Assembly: GCF_030265065.1 (NCBI RefSeq)
Contig: NC_080412.1
Coordinates: 48,049,001-48,113,000, forward strand
Direction: 5' to 3'
From: Corythoichthys intestinalis
Taxonomy: Eukaryota; Chordata; Actinopteri; Syngnathiformes; Syngnathidae
Length of the DNA: 64,000 bases
Shown here piece by piece: positions 12,301 through 31,887 of the stretch. How positions within the stretch are numbered: the first letter of the stretch is position 1; each line of letters begins with the position of its first letter. The notes beneath the pieces were generated by a model, which worked only from the letters and a program-made list of their open reading frames with translations, was not told where the DNA came from and made no database searches. The position numbers and the translations under genes are program-made.

Positions 12301-15300
12301 GAGTGGAACTTCAAGTCACCTGAGTCTTTTCTGCCATATATATATATATATATTGCAGGCACCTCACTGTCTTTAAAGATCCATGTCAACATTTTTATAG
12401 ACTTGATACATATTTCCAAGTCCAAATTATAATGCAGGAATGTGAGCGTGTTCCCCTTTTCTGTGTTATGTTTGCGGTGAGGTGAGAGGGAAATAGTTGC
12501 CGTCTTGGCATGCTGACTAGCCACATTATGTGCTTACTTGTTTTCCCATCGCTCGACACACACACACACACACACAAAACACGCTAAACTCTTGTAGCTG
12601 GTGGGAAACGTTCACGACAGCGTTTACTGGCCATAAATTGTGTGTAAAGTGATGGATAATGTTCACGTAAATGTGAAATCATGTTGCAGGTGTCGCCCCC
12701 CCACCCCTTGCAACCACCTTCCACAAGCATGTCTTGCACATCAGCTGTCCTTCCTCCTCTAATGAGCCGCGGCTGTCTGTTTCTTTTCGTTAGCTCAATG
12801 CCAGTGACTTTTTTTGGGGGTGGGAGGTGGAATATGGGTGTCAAATCGTACGACGGAAAATTTTTGTCATTTTGAAAGCGTGACATTTTCATACCACGGT
12901 AAAGCTCGAAACCGGCACATGCCTAGAAGACACGCTTCCGCTCACTTTTCGCCCTCAGGCCATCGCCGCCGACTGCAAACGGGTGACGGTGCTCAAGTAC
13001 TTCCTGGAGGCGCTGTGCGGGCAGGAAGAACCTCTGCTGGCCTTCAAGGGCGGCAAATACATCTCCGTGGCCCCGTCCCCCCCCTCCGCCGCCTCTCCCG
13101 ACGCCGGGACCGGTCGGGACTCGCCGTCGGACAAAGAGGTGACCGCCGCCGCGGCCGCGAAATCGGCGTTGTACGCCGAGGTTTTCAACGGTCCCGGGCA
13201 GGGCGACGACGTCGCGGCCGAGTCGTCGGCGTCGGAGGTTTCCGAAGAGGAGGAGGAGGAGGAGGCGGCGGAAGACGGCCGGAGCGACATCAGACGGCTG
13301 AAGGCGCGGCGCCACGCTCTCGCCAACGAGCTGGCGCAGCAGCAGAAGCGCCGGCAAAAAATCCAGGTAGGGAGCCGAGCTAGCCGGCGGTTTCGTTCGT
13401 CCTCCAACGGCGGCCCGATCGCGGCAGGCGGCGTTGCGGACCGGCGGGCGGCTGCGGTTGGAGGTGCGGCCTCTCTTCCTGGTCCCCGACACCAACGGCT
13501 TCATCGACCACCTGGCGGCGCTGGAGAAGCTCCTCCGCTGCGGGAGCTACATCGTGGTGGTGCCGCTTATCGGTGAGAAACGGAAGCGTGTTCATTCGAG
13601 AAAAATGACCGTCATAAACTTGAAACGGATCGGAAGTCTCCGCCCCGCTACCTTTCCATGACGGGGGATTATTATGCCGGGCAGTGATCACGGAGTTGGA
13701 CGGCCTGGCTAAAGGCCAGGACGCTTCCGGGGCCTACGTGCGCGGCGTCCAGGAGAAGGCCCGTCGGGCCGTACTCTTCCTGGAGGAGTCCTTCGAGGCG
13801 CGCGAGCCCCGCCTGCGGGCGCTCACCAGCCGAGGGAACCAGCTGGAGTCCATCGCCTTTCGCAGCGAGGACACCTCGGGACAGCAGGTCAGACGGAACC
13901 CCGCGTTCGAGCCGTTCCCGTCGTCGGTCCTTCCTCAGCGTTTAAAAAAAAAAAAAAATTTTTTTTTATATTCTTCAGGGCAACAACGATGACGTCATCC
14001 TGTCCTGCTGCCTCCACTACTGCCAGGACAAGGCCAAAGACTTCATGCCCGATCAGAAAAGTACGCCGTCCAAAATAACAAAGCTAAGCTAAAACTAGAG
14101 GTCGACCGATAGGGGATTCTCAAAAGCCAAAGAAAAAAAAATCAGCCGACAAGCACATTGATCATGAAAGGAAATCAAAATGTTTCAATTACAAGGATCA
14201 TCATTCATTTATAGAAATGTTTATACAGTGGTACCTCAACATACGTTCTTTTCAACATCCGACGTCAAATTTGAATCGGCAGTCGTTTCTACATCCGACG
14301 ACATGCTCGAAAAACGAAGATTTACGACAGCGCCGCAGTTTCGGGCGGCAGATTTTCTTGTTCGAGAAATCAACATGGGTTCCAACAATGTTAGTGCAGG
14401 TGGTGAAAAAGAAAAGGGAAAATGTAATGCTTACCATTTAAATGAAGCTGGAAATGATTGAAAAAATATGAGCGTGGCGTGCACGTCCGTGAATCGGCTC
14501 GAGCCGCAGAATGCCTACGATCTCGAAGGTCCTTCGCCGACCTCCGTTCGCCAGTCTTTATAAGTTGAGGTGACAATTATTATTCAAGAAATGGCCAGCT
14601 TCCTCAGGTTTCTCATTATTTATTCCATCAACTTGTGCAACACAACACGCCTACTGTCTGCCTCAGCTGCAGAGTGGAAGTAAAATATCCTCTCTGGCAC
14701 ATCAGACACACGGTGTGTTCAGGTACACCACGCAAAACACATCTGCCACATTAGAACCCAATTCATGACATTATTACAGGTACTTTTCTTATGATGATAT
14801 TCCGATTTTTATCCAAAATGTATTTGTTTTGTTCTGTGTAATTTCTATTTGCAATAGTACCAGCAGTATTTACGAAGGATTTAGTGTAGGTTTTCTGGCC
14901 GTGGAACCAATGAATGGAATTAGACTATATTCTTATGGGAAAATCCTGCTTGACATACGACCATTTCGACTAACAAAAAGGTCCTGGAATGAATTAACTT
15001 GGTATGTAGGGGTAGTTTGATTGCTTCTACTTCCTTTTATGACACCGGCCACTAAGTGGTGCAAAATGACACTGAACAAAGATCACTCGAACAGCAAACA
15101 TAAACGCGATCCTAATATATCGGCCGATCTTGGGGGGGGGGAGTCCACCTTTCGATCGACCTTTGTAAAAAAGATAATCACCTAAACGGCAATCGCAAGT
15201 GATTCCGTCGGCCTCGGCCGATCTCCAGAATGTCCGACTTAATACGGCCTCCCGACCTTTTCAGACGGGACGGTGCGCCTTCAGCGCGAAGTGGTCTTGC

Positions 15301-15395
15301 TGACGGACGACCGCAACCTGCGCGTCAAAGCGCTGACGCGCAACGTCCCCGTGCGAGACATTCCCGCCTTCCTCAGCTGGGCCAAAGTGGGCTGA
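3375..15395 (+). CDS. smg6: SMG6 / EST1A, nonsense-mediated decay endonuclease (5' exon(s) not found)
   Basis: Orthologue of SMG6, which cuts mRNAs near premature stop codons during nonsense-mediated decay. Exons: 3375-4205, 6285-6804, 6867-7059, 7145-7255, 7876-7982, 8051-8129, 9664-9948, 10026-10087, 10145-10290, 10350-10469, 10628-10781, 10864-11083, 12959-13366, 13428-13572, 13685-13887, 13979-14060, 15265-15395; 1264 codons plus stop, phase-consistent throughout (human about 1419 aa). The first exon carries an exon-junction-complex-binding motif ([10 protein letters not shown]) in an Arg/Glu-rich disordered region. Then [15 protein letters not shown] and [10 protein letters not shown], the 14-3-3-like/TPR region ([40 protein letters not shown]), and the C-terminal PIN nuclease. 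All three catalytic aspartates are present: VPDTN, NNDD and LLTDDRN. The N-terminal exon begins at a splice acceptor (GCGCAG), so the start codon lies upstream, probably outside the window. Confidence 0.96.
5118..5147. repeat. Microsatellite (GCGA)n/(GA)n in smg6 intron
   Basis: Runs of GCGA followed by GA repeats, about 30 bp, in the first visible smg6 intron (4206-6284). Confidence 0.8.
5185..5768. mobile_element. MITE-like element with end GGTACCGCTG, partial copy
   Basis: Shares its interior and right end with the element at 14226-15014: ACATTTATTCCATCAACTTG, then GAACTTGGTATGTAGAGGTA and a terminal GGTACCGCTG next to TA. The left end is unclear and probably truncated. Its TA flank suggests Tc1/mariner-type mobilisation. 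It lies in the first visible smg6 intron, where I saw no coding sequence. Confidence 0.55.
8146..9603 (+). mobile_element. Decayed hAT (ZBED-like) transposon filling an smg6 intron
   Basis: Ends TAAGGATGCAAC and GTTGCATCCTTA form terminal inverted repeats. Flanks ccttatgc (8138-8145) and cctgacgc (9604-9611) agree at 6 of 8 positions, a decayed hAT target duplication. Translations on + retain a hAT transposase: [20 protein letters not shown] near 8545-8600 and [19 protein letters not shown] near 8955. Internal parts are lost and frames broken. It lies 8 bp beyond exon end 8129 and makes up about 95% of the intron 8130-9663. Near 9143 and 9387 there is a GTGTGTCAGCGCCGCC direct repeat. Confidence 0.75.
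11389..12340 (-). mobile_element. Unclassified ~950-bp TIR element, copy 1
   Basis: The ends TATATGGTAGAAAACACAG and CTTTTCTGCCATATA give a short terminal inverted repeat of the form TATATGGYAGAAAA. The interior aligns, inverted, with 59598-60577 nearly end to end, including a conserved GATGTCTGC / GACCGTGTTTCA block and GAGAGGTAAGTACACGATAA. No long ORF. It sits in the smg6 intron 11084-12958. TA-rich flanks prevent a clear target-duplication call. Confidence 0.65.
12339..12577. repeat. (TA)n and (CA)n microsatellites
   Basis: A (TA) run at about 12337-12353 and a (CA) run at about 12558-12577 inside the smg6 intron. Nothing else was recognised between them. Confidence 0.75.
14096..15164. 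mobile_element. TIR element with AGAGGTCGACCGATA ends, hosting another insertion
   Basis: The left end TAGAGGTCGACCGATA and right end TTCGATCGACCTTT are imperfect inverted repeats, a family I recall as common in fish. It lies in the last smg6 intron (14061-15264). The exact right end is uncertain. Much of its length is the nested element at 14226-15014. Confidence 0.5.
14226..15014. mobile_element. MITE-like element with end CAGTGGTACCTCAACATACG
   Basis: Begins after TA with CAGTGGTACCTCAACATACG and ends in GGTATGTAGGGGTA, the complement of that start. It shares its interior with 5185-5768 (TCATTATTTATTCCATCAAC, TTAGTGTAGGTTTTC). No transposase. It is nested in 14096-15164. Confidence 0.6.
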
Positions 15396-15927
15396 GATGA
15401 GAAAGAGGGCCCCGACCCCCGCTTCCTCCTCCTCTTCGGGATAACGTGTGTGTTAGCGCTACGGGCGGCGAACGTGGCGACGCCGGGCGCTAGGTAAACG
15501 TGGGGGTTCGGAGAAACTCCTGCGCGCCGCACCCGGGCGGCCTCCGAGCGGCGCCGCGCCCGCTAAGCGCCGACGCGACACCTTTGAATGAAAAGCGTTT
15601 GGGCAAACAGTTGAGCTTTTACACTAAGCCAGGCATCGGCCGCTTTGTTGGGAGCCCAAAATCCGAATCTTTCTTTTTTTTTCTTCTGGCCATTTTCAAA
15701 TTTCGGTTTGGCCGATTGATGGAATAGCAAATGTTTGCTTCTGATTTACAGCCGCCGGCGCACGTTTGCGCTTCTTCCTTTGACTCCAGTTTGTTTGTTT
15801 GGTGTTCAGTAGCCACGCAAGCTAACCGGACACATTTTTCCTGATCTGTCATTAAAATATGGAAAATACCGTGATTGTCGATCCGTTTTATTTTGACACT
15901 CTTTGGGCACTGAGAGAAATCCCGTGT

Positions 15928-15933
15928 AATAAA
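15928..15933 (+). terminator. smg6 polyadenylation signal
   Basis: AATAAA lies 533 bp after the smg6 stop codon and is followed by a T-rich run and GGGCGTCTTGTTTTC, a GT-rich downstream element. The interval 15396 to about 15955 is therefore the likely 3' UTR. Confidence 0.75.
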
Positions 15934-16479
15934 GATTTTTTTTTTTTTGGGCGTCTTGTTTTCAAGCAAATTTGTGTTGACTTAATTTTACTTTGACCTT
16001 TGTATGACCGCACGAGTGAGTACATCGAGAACTTTAGTGATCAGTCGCAACCTGCCCAAAGCTTGGTGACAACGGGGCCCAGGCGGCAGCGAATCAATGT
16101 GCAGCGAGGCGGCCCGAGCTTCCGATTGGTCCGCCCAGCTGCGGTTTGTTCGCGCCATTCATTTGGCCCGAACGCATATTAGGAAATAGGAAGTTTAAGC
16201 ACCGTTTGTAGGGTCTCCACACTTTGTAACTTCAAATCCTAAGCCTCCCCATATTAAAAGTTGTAAATTTTGAACCGAGGCTTCGAATGCCAACCAAATT
16301 TTTAAATCTCCGAGCCCAACCCTGCTTCGGAAGCCCATTCTTTTTGCGCCAAGGTATTTCATTAATGAATGGAGGGAGGCAAGTTAGCGTTTTTCGTCAT
16401 GCGGCATTGCTCCTCCCTCCCGCTGGCGTATGTCGGTCTTTCCGGTGTCTGTGTGCTGGTCCTCTCGCGAGTTTGTCAT

Positions 16480-17240
16480 TCACAACATTGCCTCCGTCGG
16501 AGCCAGCAGAGTAAAGCGGCTCGACGCCATTTTCAGCAGGAACGATGCTCGTTGTCGAGCAAGCGGGAGCCCCCCGATCGCGAGAGCCGCCTGCCCGCCC
16601 GCCTGACAGCCGCCTGACAGGCCTCTAGTTGACGCGACAGCTCATGACGGTCCTGTAGCCGCCCTCGTCGGGAAAGGCTTTTGGATTTGGCCAGCTAGCC
16701 GGCGGCTAACGCTGCAAGCTTTGATTTACTGGAAGGACTTCGGCTCGGCCGCAATCATTCGTCCGGCCTCCGGAGCGGACCGACCGGCCTCTCGCGTCCC
16801 GGACTCGTCACCGTCAGCCCGCGCGGATTCGCCTTTTGCCAGCCAGGTGAGACCGCGGCGAGAGCCTTTAGCGCCGAGGCGGCGTTCCGCGAAGCCCACT
16901 GGAGTTCTGACGGGACGTGCCCCGCTGCCGTGGGATTGGCCGCCGCATCTGGGCGGGACACGCCCTACTTCCCCACCCTGGCGGGAAGGGCGGATGAGAC
17001 GAGCCGGCCGCTCCGAATACCGATCGCCTTTGGAGCATATCAAAACAGCTGAGGTTGATTTCTAGTTTTGCGAGAACCGTTCGAGTTCCGCGACACGGAA
17101 ATCAAGACTCCGCCGCCGTTCCCGCCTGGATGCCGCGGCCAATAGAATTGCCGCGTCGCGTGCCCCGCAGCCAATCGTCCTGAAGATGGGCGCGTCCTGC
17201 CTAGAAACTCGGTGGGTTTCCTCTGAGCCAGTCAGCAAGC
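16480..17240 (+). promoter_or_regulatory. CpG-rich, CCAAT-box-rich block, probable taok1 promoter and untranslated exon
   Basis: CpG density is high compared with the flanks. CCAAT boxes occur in both orientations (ATTGG near 16126 and 16934; CCAAT near 17140 and 17171), together with GC-box-like GGGCGG motifs. A CAG|GTGAGA donor at about 16845-16851 could end a noncoding first exon, and a CGGCAG acceptor at 20243-20248 could join it to the taok1 start exon. No coding exon of another gene was seen here. Promoter use and exon pairing are inferences. Confidence 0.5.
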
Positions 17241-17903
17241 TAGGCTAGCCGAAGCCGCCGTCACTTATTCTTATTGTTTTTTTGTTTTTTTTTTTAACAC
17301 CGATGACAGCTTTCAATGTGACAGCCAGCGGTAATTAGGCAATGTTGATGTTGTGTCGACGCGCTTATATGACGGTCTGCGCGACGACACGCGGGTTTAA
17401 TGTGAGTAGTCCCTCTGAGCGGGTTTGTTTTGCTAACTGCTAATCCGCTTTATTATTTGAGCAGAAAGTGATTTGAGAGAGAGAGCGTCACTCCCTCCCT
17501 CGACGCTGCCTTTAGTGGCAGAGTCGCCAGATGGGAAAGGCCAGTCATACCGTAAAATCTGCCCATGCAATTGAATAAAACCCAGTCCAAAGTATAAGTT
17601 CCCATTCAAGATGAGATGTTTCCCCTCATACAACTCATGCATATTTCTGTCAGCGGTGGGGGACACATTTTAGTAGTGTTTCACCGTGAGAAGTGTAGTT
17701 CTCAAACTATTGTTATTTTGGTTTCTGTAAGCACAACAATAAATAACCTATTTAATTATTAAACATCAACAGTACGTTTGTCGATAGATATCACCGTTGG
17801 AGATTGTAATCGACTCTGAAAAATATTGTCAAAGTGAATTCTGGGAAACGTATTTCAATTGAGATGTCAAAAGCAGAAGCAGAAGAAGAATCTACCTGAT
17901 TAT

Positions 17904-20000
17904 TAGGGTTGAGCATCGTTTAAAATCAAGGGCGTAGGTTTGGGCTCAATGTTGGCAGGGACAACAGTTTTAGTAAATATTACCATTTGTTCTAAAGAAG
18001 CCGATACATATCAAAGTCGGCCATTTTTTACCTAAATCAAGAAAAAAATGATTTCAACTAATGTTTTCAACAATATCTATTCTCCAATTAAGAACTTTTT
18101 TTTTCTTTAGCCGGTCCTTTTCAGCTTCTTGTCACAGAGAATGGAGATCTAAGTGTCCGATTGGTCTAAACAGTTTTAATACATCACATGGGAGTATGAC
18201 ATACTCCCATTGTGATCATTCAACATACCTCGTTTATTAGGTGAAAGCAGCGAACAGGAGGGAACCAGAAGAAAAGAACAAGAGAGAGAGAGAAACACAA
18301 ACAACAACAACAAATACATTGAACGCCAACACTAACTATGAATATGTTGGTGCTATCATTAGCTAGTTGTATTACTGAATTAAGAACATTTATGGCAAAC
18401 ATTTTTTTTAAGATTAAAGATTAAATATGCAAAAATGTTTACTTAAAAAAAAGTCTGTTAAGCTTTTTTTCAGCAACCTATTTTACATTATTTCAAGAAA
18501 TCTGCGTGAAATTTGCTTGAAGCACTAGCAGATAATTTAACTTATTTCTAGTAGATTTACAATGAAAACTAGGGAATTTATTTTCCCCTCAATAAGGAGG
18601 TGGGTTTTTTGCACTGCATATGTATTGGTTCAAGTGATTCAAACCTTCTTTTTGAAAAACTATTAAGCATTTTAAATCTTCCAGAATAAATGTCTGGATT
18701 TTATTAAGAAATTGCATTATTCTAACATAACTGTATGTAACATAACTGCAATAAAATAGACAAAAAATACAAACTTGTTAATCATCTCTTAAATATCCAG
18801 GAATGCAAAAAAAAAAAAAAAAAGAAATAATAATAAATGAGTGTCTTAATACCACTCAAAATTGGCTGTCTAAATAAATAAATAAATAAAAAGCTTTTGT
18901 CAGGGAATAACAAAAATAAATAAATTGGAGTCGTCTTTCAGGAAAAACTATTGCTTTTGTCCACAAGCACAACCAAACTCAACAAAAAATGAAAGCTCCT
19001 TGGGCTGCTTTAAGACCACATAAGCAACATAAAAATGGTGAGAAGGGGTTAAATCTTGGTACACTAAATTTCTTACAGCTGAGCAGAGTTGATTATATTT
19101 CTAAGAGTTTAACGGTAACATAGTAGAAAACACATACAGAAGGACACTTCTCCCAAGCAGCTTCCTGTTCCGTTAGCAAGTTCATACAGTTTAATGTAAT
19201 GGTAATGCTAAACTCCGATGCAGGTCGGACTTTCAGTAGAAAAATGAGTGGTGCGTTTCACAACAATTATGTTTTACGTTACTTACAGCGGGCTGCTGGC
19301 CGGAAAAAAAACTTCTAATATCCCTTCCATGTAACGTAATTCTGTAGTGTGAGAGTTGCCTGTGTATGTGTGGAGGGGGGGTTAAGTCATCAGCCAGTCA
19401 AAGGTGCGTTTGAGGGGAAAAAAAAAAAACATGGAATGGCACGTTCAGCAAGTGAAAAAGGGTAAGTCTGAAAATAATTCACTTAATAATGGTAGGGTCA
19501 GTTGTATCGTTACAACAAATGGGAAGACAATCTAAATGACCTACGGTATATAGCTGAACACCTTATCTAGTGCAAATCGGGTTGCTTAAAAGTTGGTGGG
19601 GAGAATTTGAGCCTCCTGAAAAGTTGCTAGTCTTTTGTCCCTACCGTCCCTATGCAAACCTATGCCCTTGTTTGAAATTGAACAATTCCGGTTCCGAGTA
19701 TGATTTCACGTTTCGATTCCGGTTCTGAACGATTCTGATTCTTTTAAGAGACAGGTTAAAAAAAAAATAGCACGGTTTATATCAAAGTGTTAACGTCTCG
19801 ATTATTTTTTAAATTAGAAGAACTTCTCACAGGGCTAATTTTAACTTGTATATAAATATCAGTCTTTGAACTTGAGCAATTTTTTTCCGCTGGGCGGTCA
19901 GGGCATCGAAACATGGAATTCAAATTTAAAAAATTTGAACGATTCCGGGAGCGTCGGAGTGATAGAACCGGTTCCCATCGATGCCCGATGCCCAACACTA
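17904..20000. mobile_element. hAT element with TAGGGTTGAGCATCG ends, hosting a second hAT
   Basis: Ends TAGGGTTGAGCATCG and CGATGCCCAACACTA are flanked by a perfect 8-bp duplication, ctgattat at 17896-17903 and 20001-20008. Almost all its length is the insertion at 17927-19670; the remaining part holds CGATTCCGGTTC-type repeats. No coding capacity. Confidence 0.85.
17927..19670. mobile_element. Non-autonomous hAT with CAAGGGCGTAGGTTTG ends, copy A
   Basis: Left end CAAGGGCGTAGGTTTG and right end CAAACCTATGCCCTTG are inverted repeats flanked by tttaaaat (17919-17926) and tttgaaat (19671-19678), an 8-bp duplication with one change, so it belongs to hAT. The interior matches copy B at 57015-59592 (CCAGAATAAATGTCTGGATT; AAGTCATCAGCCAGTCAAA). 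AT-rich; no ORF of note. Confidence 0.8.
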
Positions 20001-20347
20001 CTGATTATGCAAAAAAAAAAATACAGGACATCAGGCAAAAGAAGATGCCGAGTTAAAACAAATGTTAACGTTTCCTTCCAAAATGGCCAAATTTGATCAC
20101 TGCGTTTTTCTCCCATACCGCCCATTTAATCTGGCAGCGCTGAAAATGGCTCTCTCGCGCGCTCGACCCGCCGTCGAGGCCGAAAGGTCAAGTTTAAAGT
20201 AGGCTTATAGTTCGGCCGTCGGTCACGTGCCGTCCGTCCTCCCGGCAGGCGTACGCCGGCGTTTCCTCCGATGAGCGCGGGCCGGCTCCGGCGTAGCTCA
20301 GCAGCGTCGGTCACGGGCGGCGCCCGGCCGGGACCTCCGTCGCCGCC

Positions 20348-27814
<7,467 letters not shown>

Positions 27815-28686
27815 CGTCGGCCCTTCGCCCGCCGCCTCCGACGGCCGGAGCGCTTTCGGACGTCGCGAGGGCCGGGAGCCGAAGTTCGAACGGGACGTCG
27901 ACGCGAGCGCCAATTCGCGCGGACGGGGCGGCGACGCGAGTGGCTCGGACAACGCGTCGGAACAACGGAAAACTTTTTTTTTTTTTTTTTTTTCCCCCCC
28001 GCTTCTTCGCTCGGCTCGTCGGCCGAGATCGACTTTTAGCCTTCCGTTTTCGGGGCCGGTCCGCCTCTCGGCCAATTTCCCTCCGAGACGTGCCGCGAGA
28101 TTGTCCGACCGCGTATTTGGCTATTTTCTACAATTGAGTCTTTAGGGCCTAACAAAAACAAACAAAAAAAAGGATTACGAGAACAGTCATAAATATCACG
28201 TGATTGAAGTTTCTCATTGAATTGCTCCTTCGGGATATTGTACAATGACAACAAAGTCCAAACTAAATTCGTGACCGAGAAAATGTTCTACCTTTTTCTT
28301 CTTGTAATACTGCGTCACGTGACTTTGTTTTCCTCGCGATACTGTAATATCACATAAAGCGAGGGAGCGCGACGACTCCATCGCGGCTCATCTTTTTTCT
28401 CGTAATACCGCCACGCCGATCCGGTAATATGACCGCTTTATTCTGGTCGTCCCATTTCTTTGGGAGGCCGGAGGGAAGGTTTGGCCGAGAAAAGATGGGC
28501 CGGCGAGCTAGCCGCCAGTGTAAATATGTACATGCGGAGAACGGTAGAGCGCGTGGCGTTACGTGTTCACATGGTAAATGTCGACGGCGAACGGAAGGAG
28601 CCGAGCTTATCCTTTCCCCGGACGTCAGGAAAGGAGAGATTTTTGTCTTGTGATCCATCTTCAAGCACTTTCCGCTCTTGATCCAA

Positions 28687-28692
28687 AATAAA
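28687..28692 (+). terminator. taok1 polyadenylation signal
   Basis: AATAAA lies about 870 bp after the taok1 stop, followed by TGTCATTTGTCC. The interval 27815-28700 is the likely 3' UTR; it includes a 19-20-nt T run near 27974 and ATAAAGTC-like repeat material. Confidence 0.6.
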
Positions 28693-28700
28693 GGCAGATC

Positions 28701-29862
28701 AGATGACGTGTCATTTGTCCTTTTTCAACAGGCGAGCGAAAGGCGGCTGAAAATTCCAGGAATTTTCGTTTCATTTCATGACACGACCCTGCCTGTCCTG
28801 TCCTGTCCTGTCCGCTCCGTATCTAAAGAGCTGAAATCTTCATGATGGACCATTGCAAAGTCATTCCCACAAGCTTTTGCTTCCAATGAACAGATAGAGT
28901 TCAACTATATTGATTCACGAGCGGAGGCGTCGCGTCCCATTAGGCAATCCAGGCAATAGCCTAGGGCCCCCGGCCAGCAGAGGGCCAACAGATTTAGCTC
29001 ACGCAGCTTTACGGCACTGTCGCAGCGACAAGTGGAGGGAGTGTTTCAATACCATGGAATCATTTGGCAGGTTTTTTAACGATTCTGTTATCAATCCCAA
29101 TCAGCATTAACCAAGTCACGTAGACTGTACGTGCTTAAGAAAGTCCAGTCAGCTATTAATACCACATGATTGTTTAAAGAGTGACTCACCAAGTACTCTC
29201 TGGAGCATCCTTGCCGAGTTGTTTGCCGTCGAATTTCACAGGCCACCTCATGATTCACGTGACTAAAAGAAATGGTGATTTTTTCCAAAAAAGTCTATTA
29301 ATAGGTCTATCGTATTCCTCGTCAAATACTCTATGAGAAAAATATAACATATATGCATCTAAAACAATCCTAAACGATTTTATTGGCAATTTTAATACTA
29401 CCTTTTAGCAAGGTTCCTTGGGGCTTCCCGGTGTAATGTCAACCTCTAGGTGCCAGGATGTGATCTCTCTGTTGACGGGCTCTTTTGACCTTGCGTCTAA
29501 TTGAATTTGATTCCAAATCCAACGTCCACAGTCACGACGGAGAGTGGTCTAGTTGAGAAAACGATGGCTGAGCAAGACGGACGAGAGGGAGCCCCGTCAT
29601 TAGTAAGTAAAAGAAAGAGATCTGTCAGCAAGATAATTATTAGCCCAATGTTGTGAATATGCGTGAATGAGCTGAACACGTGGTTAGCGCATTACTCTTA
29701 CTTGTGAATCTTTATATGACTAACTTGTGTTTATTTATTGCATTCACTTAAGCAAATGACATTACAAAATACAAACTTGAATGAATATTCTGCCATCGCT
29801 GTACCTGCCTTATAGTTAGTTAGTAGTGTTGTGATACTGAATTGGTACATTCTGTAAAGTGG
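28701..29862. other. Intergenic stretch, no gene recognised
   Basis: Contains a short (TGTCC)n run near 28797-28812. No TIR, ORF or RNA gene that I could support. Confidence 0.6.
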
Positions 29863-29870
29863 ATACTGTG

Positions 29871-30048
29871 TAGGGTGACCATAGTTTGATTTCTAAAAAG
29901 AGAGGACACTCAGCCCGGCCTCAAGATACTTGAATCTTACTCAAAGTTCACTCCAAGATGCCTATATCACTTTAATATATTTAAAGTGTGCCCCCTCACT
30001 CTGGATGGAAAAATGCAGTTTGAAAAAAAAAAAAATAATGACTTTAAA

Positions 30049-30117
<69 letters not shown>

Positions 30118-30858
30118 TATATTTACATATATACATGTATATATGTATACGTATAATATATAATGCAGACCTATAGAAATGTAGTCCGGTCAATACACAT
30201 ACACAGAGTAGGTTATGTGCCAAGTAAACATTTTTATAAATTACCATCACGACAATTGTCCTTGACAAATTGTTATTCCCATTCAATTGATATTCTCATT
30301 CAATGTTCTAGATTGCACACAAACAAAAACCAAAATAAACTGACAAACTATTCAACCAGCATGTTTCCAAACGTAGCAGTTCAAAACTACGTTTCCCATA
30401 ATGCCTAGCGCGGTTTAGCTTACTGATAGCTAGCTGAGGCAAAAATCAAACTTTGCTATAAAAGTTTACGATCATCAGCAGCGCAACGATGCGATACCAA
30501 ACGGGATTTTACAGTCAAAGCTCCGACAGAAGTCAACAGTTGCCAATATATCCGTATTTATCGTAAAAAACTGGCATTGTGGCCAAATCGTCAACCCAGT
30601 AGGTGGCGGTAATGCCTCACGATAGGGGTAAACTGCTGACAAAAACAAGAACTACTCCTTCCCTCCCTACTACAAGGAGCCACGTCATCGCAGGCAGGCG
30701 CTGCCACCCAGCGGCCGGAGGGATTCTTTTCAAATTGGTCCCGTGAAAAATCATAAAAAAACGGACATTTTTATGAATTTATAAAACCCGCCCGGACCAC
30801 GAGGATAGTAGGTGAAAGTAGGACATGTCCGGGCAAAAGAGGACGTTTGGTCACCCTA
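29871..30858. mobile_element. Non-autonomous hAT with TAGGGTGACCA ends
   Basis: Left end TAGGGTGACCATAGTTTG and right end GGACGTTTGGTCACCCTA are inverted repeats. Flanks atactgtg (29863-29870) and atattgtg (30859-30866) form an 8-bp duplication with one transition. It carries poly-A and (TA)n(CA)n microsatellites at about 30045-30116. No transposase ORF. Confidence 0.8.
30045..30116. repeat. Poly-A then (TA)n then (CA)n microsatellite
   Basis: About 22 A residues followed by about 17 TA units and then CA units, inside the hAT at 29871-30858. Short frames here are repeat artefacts. Confidence 0.9.
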
Positions 30859-31887
30859 ATATTGTGTAGTACTACCGTGTTCTAAAGAAAGCATTTCTGC
30901 AATCTGAGTCAAGTAATGAATGCATTTCATTTGATTTGCATTCAAATTCTTAACTCATTTTCACTATCGTAACTGAAAATGGTCGAGAGTATGGCTCAGT
31001 CCTTAATAAAACAGACAGTCTTGCACCTTCAAGCCTTCCCCAGCTGAGCGACTCCACACATAGTTTGACCTCTACCAGACCAAGGGTGAATCTCATTTCA
31101 CCCCATGGTCCTACCCCTTCCCGTCCCTTTTACGCGTTCACGTGTAGGGGTAGGGCTATCCCAATTCACGCTAATGTGTAGGGGTAAGTGGGAGGGCCAC
31201 GACGACCCTCACTCCAAACAGAGAGCTACGCCAAAGTTCCCAGAGTACAACGCAAATCATTTCCAAAATGGCGGAAGTCAAGCACACAAATGTAAGTAGT
31301 TGTGTTTTGCCCTAATTTAACTCTTTCAACCGTTTTAAGTCGTGATAACAGATGGATTGTGTGAGTTCGAGCTACGTCGCAATGTGTATTTTTTTTTTTT
31401 TTTTTTTTCCTGCTGTAAACGCGCATGGGGGACATCACTCTTTATTGCATAAAAAAGGAATCGGTCAATGTATGTGAAGGTGCGGGGAAAAGTCGAAAAA
31501 CAACACGGTTGTTGTTTTTTAACATTCACGAGCAATGGTCGCATCATTTCTAAAATGGAGGAAGCACAGAAAGAAGTACACAAATGTAAGGCGCTCAGGT
31601 ATTGCCCTAATTTAAAAGTTGTGATTTGTGTCATATTACAAGTATTCATGTTCGTGAATACGATTCACAAGGAGTCGAGCACAAACAAAGAGCCTGATCA
31701 GGTTTGGCGCAGAAAATGAAGATCGCTTCTTGAAGTCCAAAGCCTCGGCAAAACAACAGTGGGAGTGAGTAATCACCTCCGCCAACGAGGTTATGTTTGT
31801 GCCAGAGTTTTCTCTTTTCGTTATTTAGCAATTCATACGTTATCCCTGGTATGTACAACACAGGAAGCTGATCAAGGAGCTGGGACT

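Noticed and set aside
29930-30286. Frames with IYIYIYIYIY runs
   Set aside because: (TA)n/(CA)n microsatellite translation.
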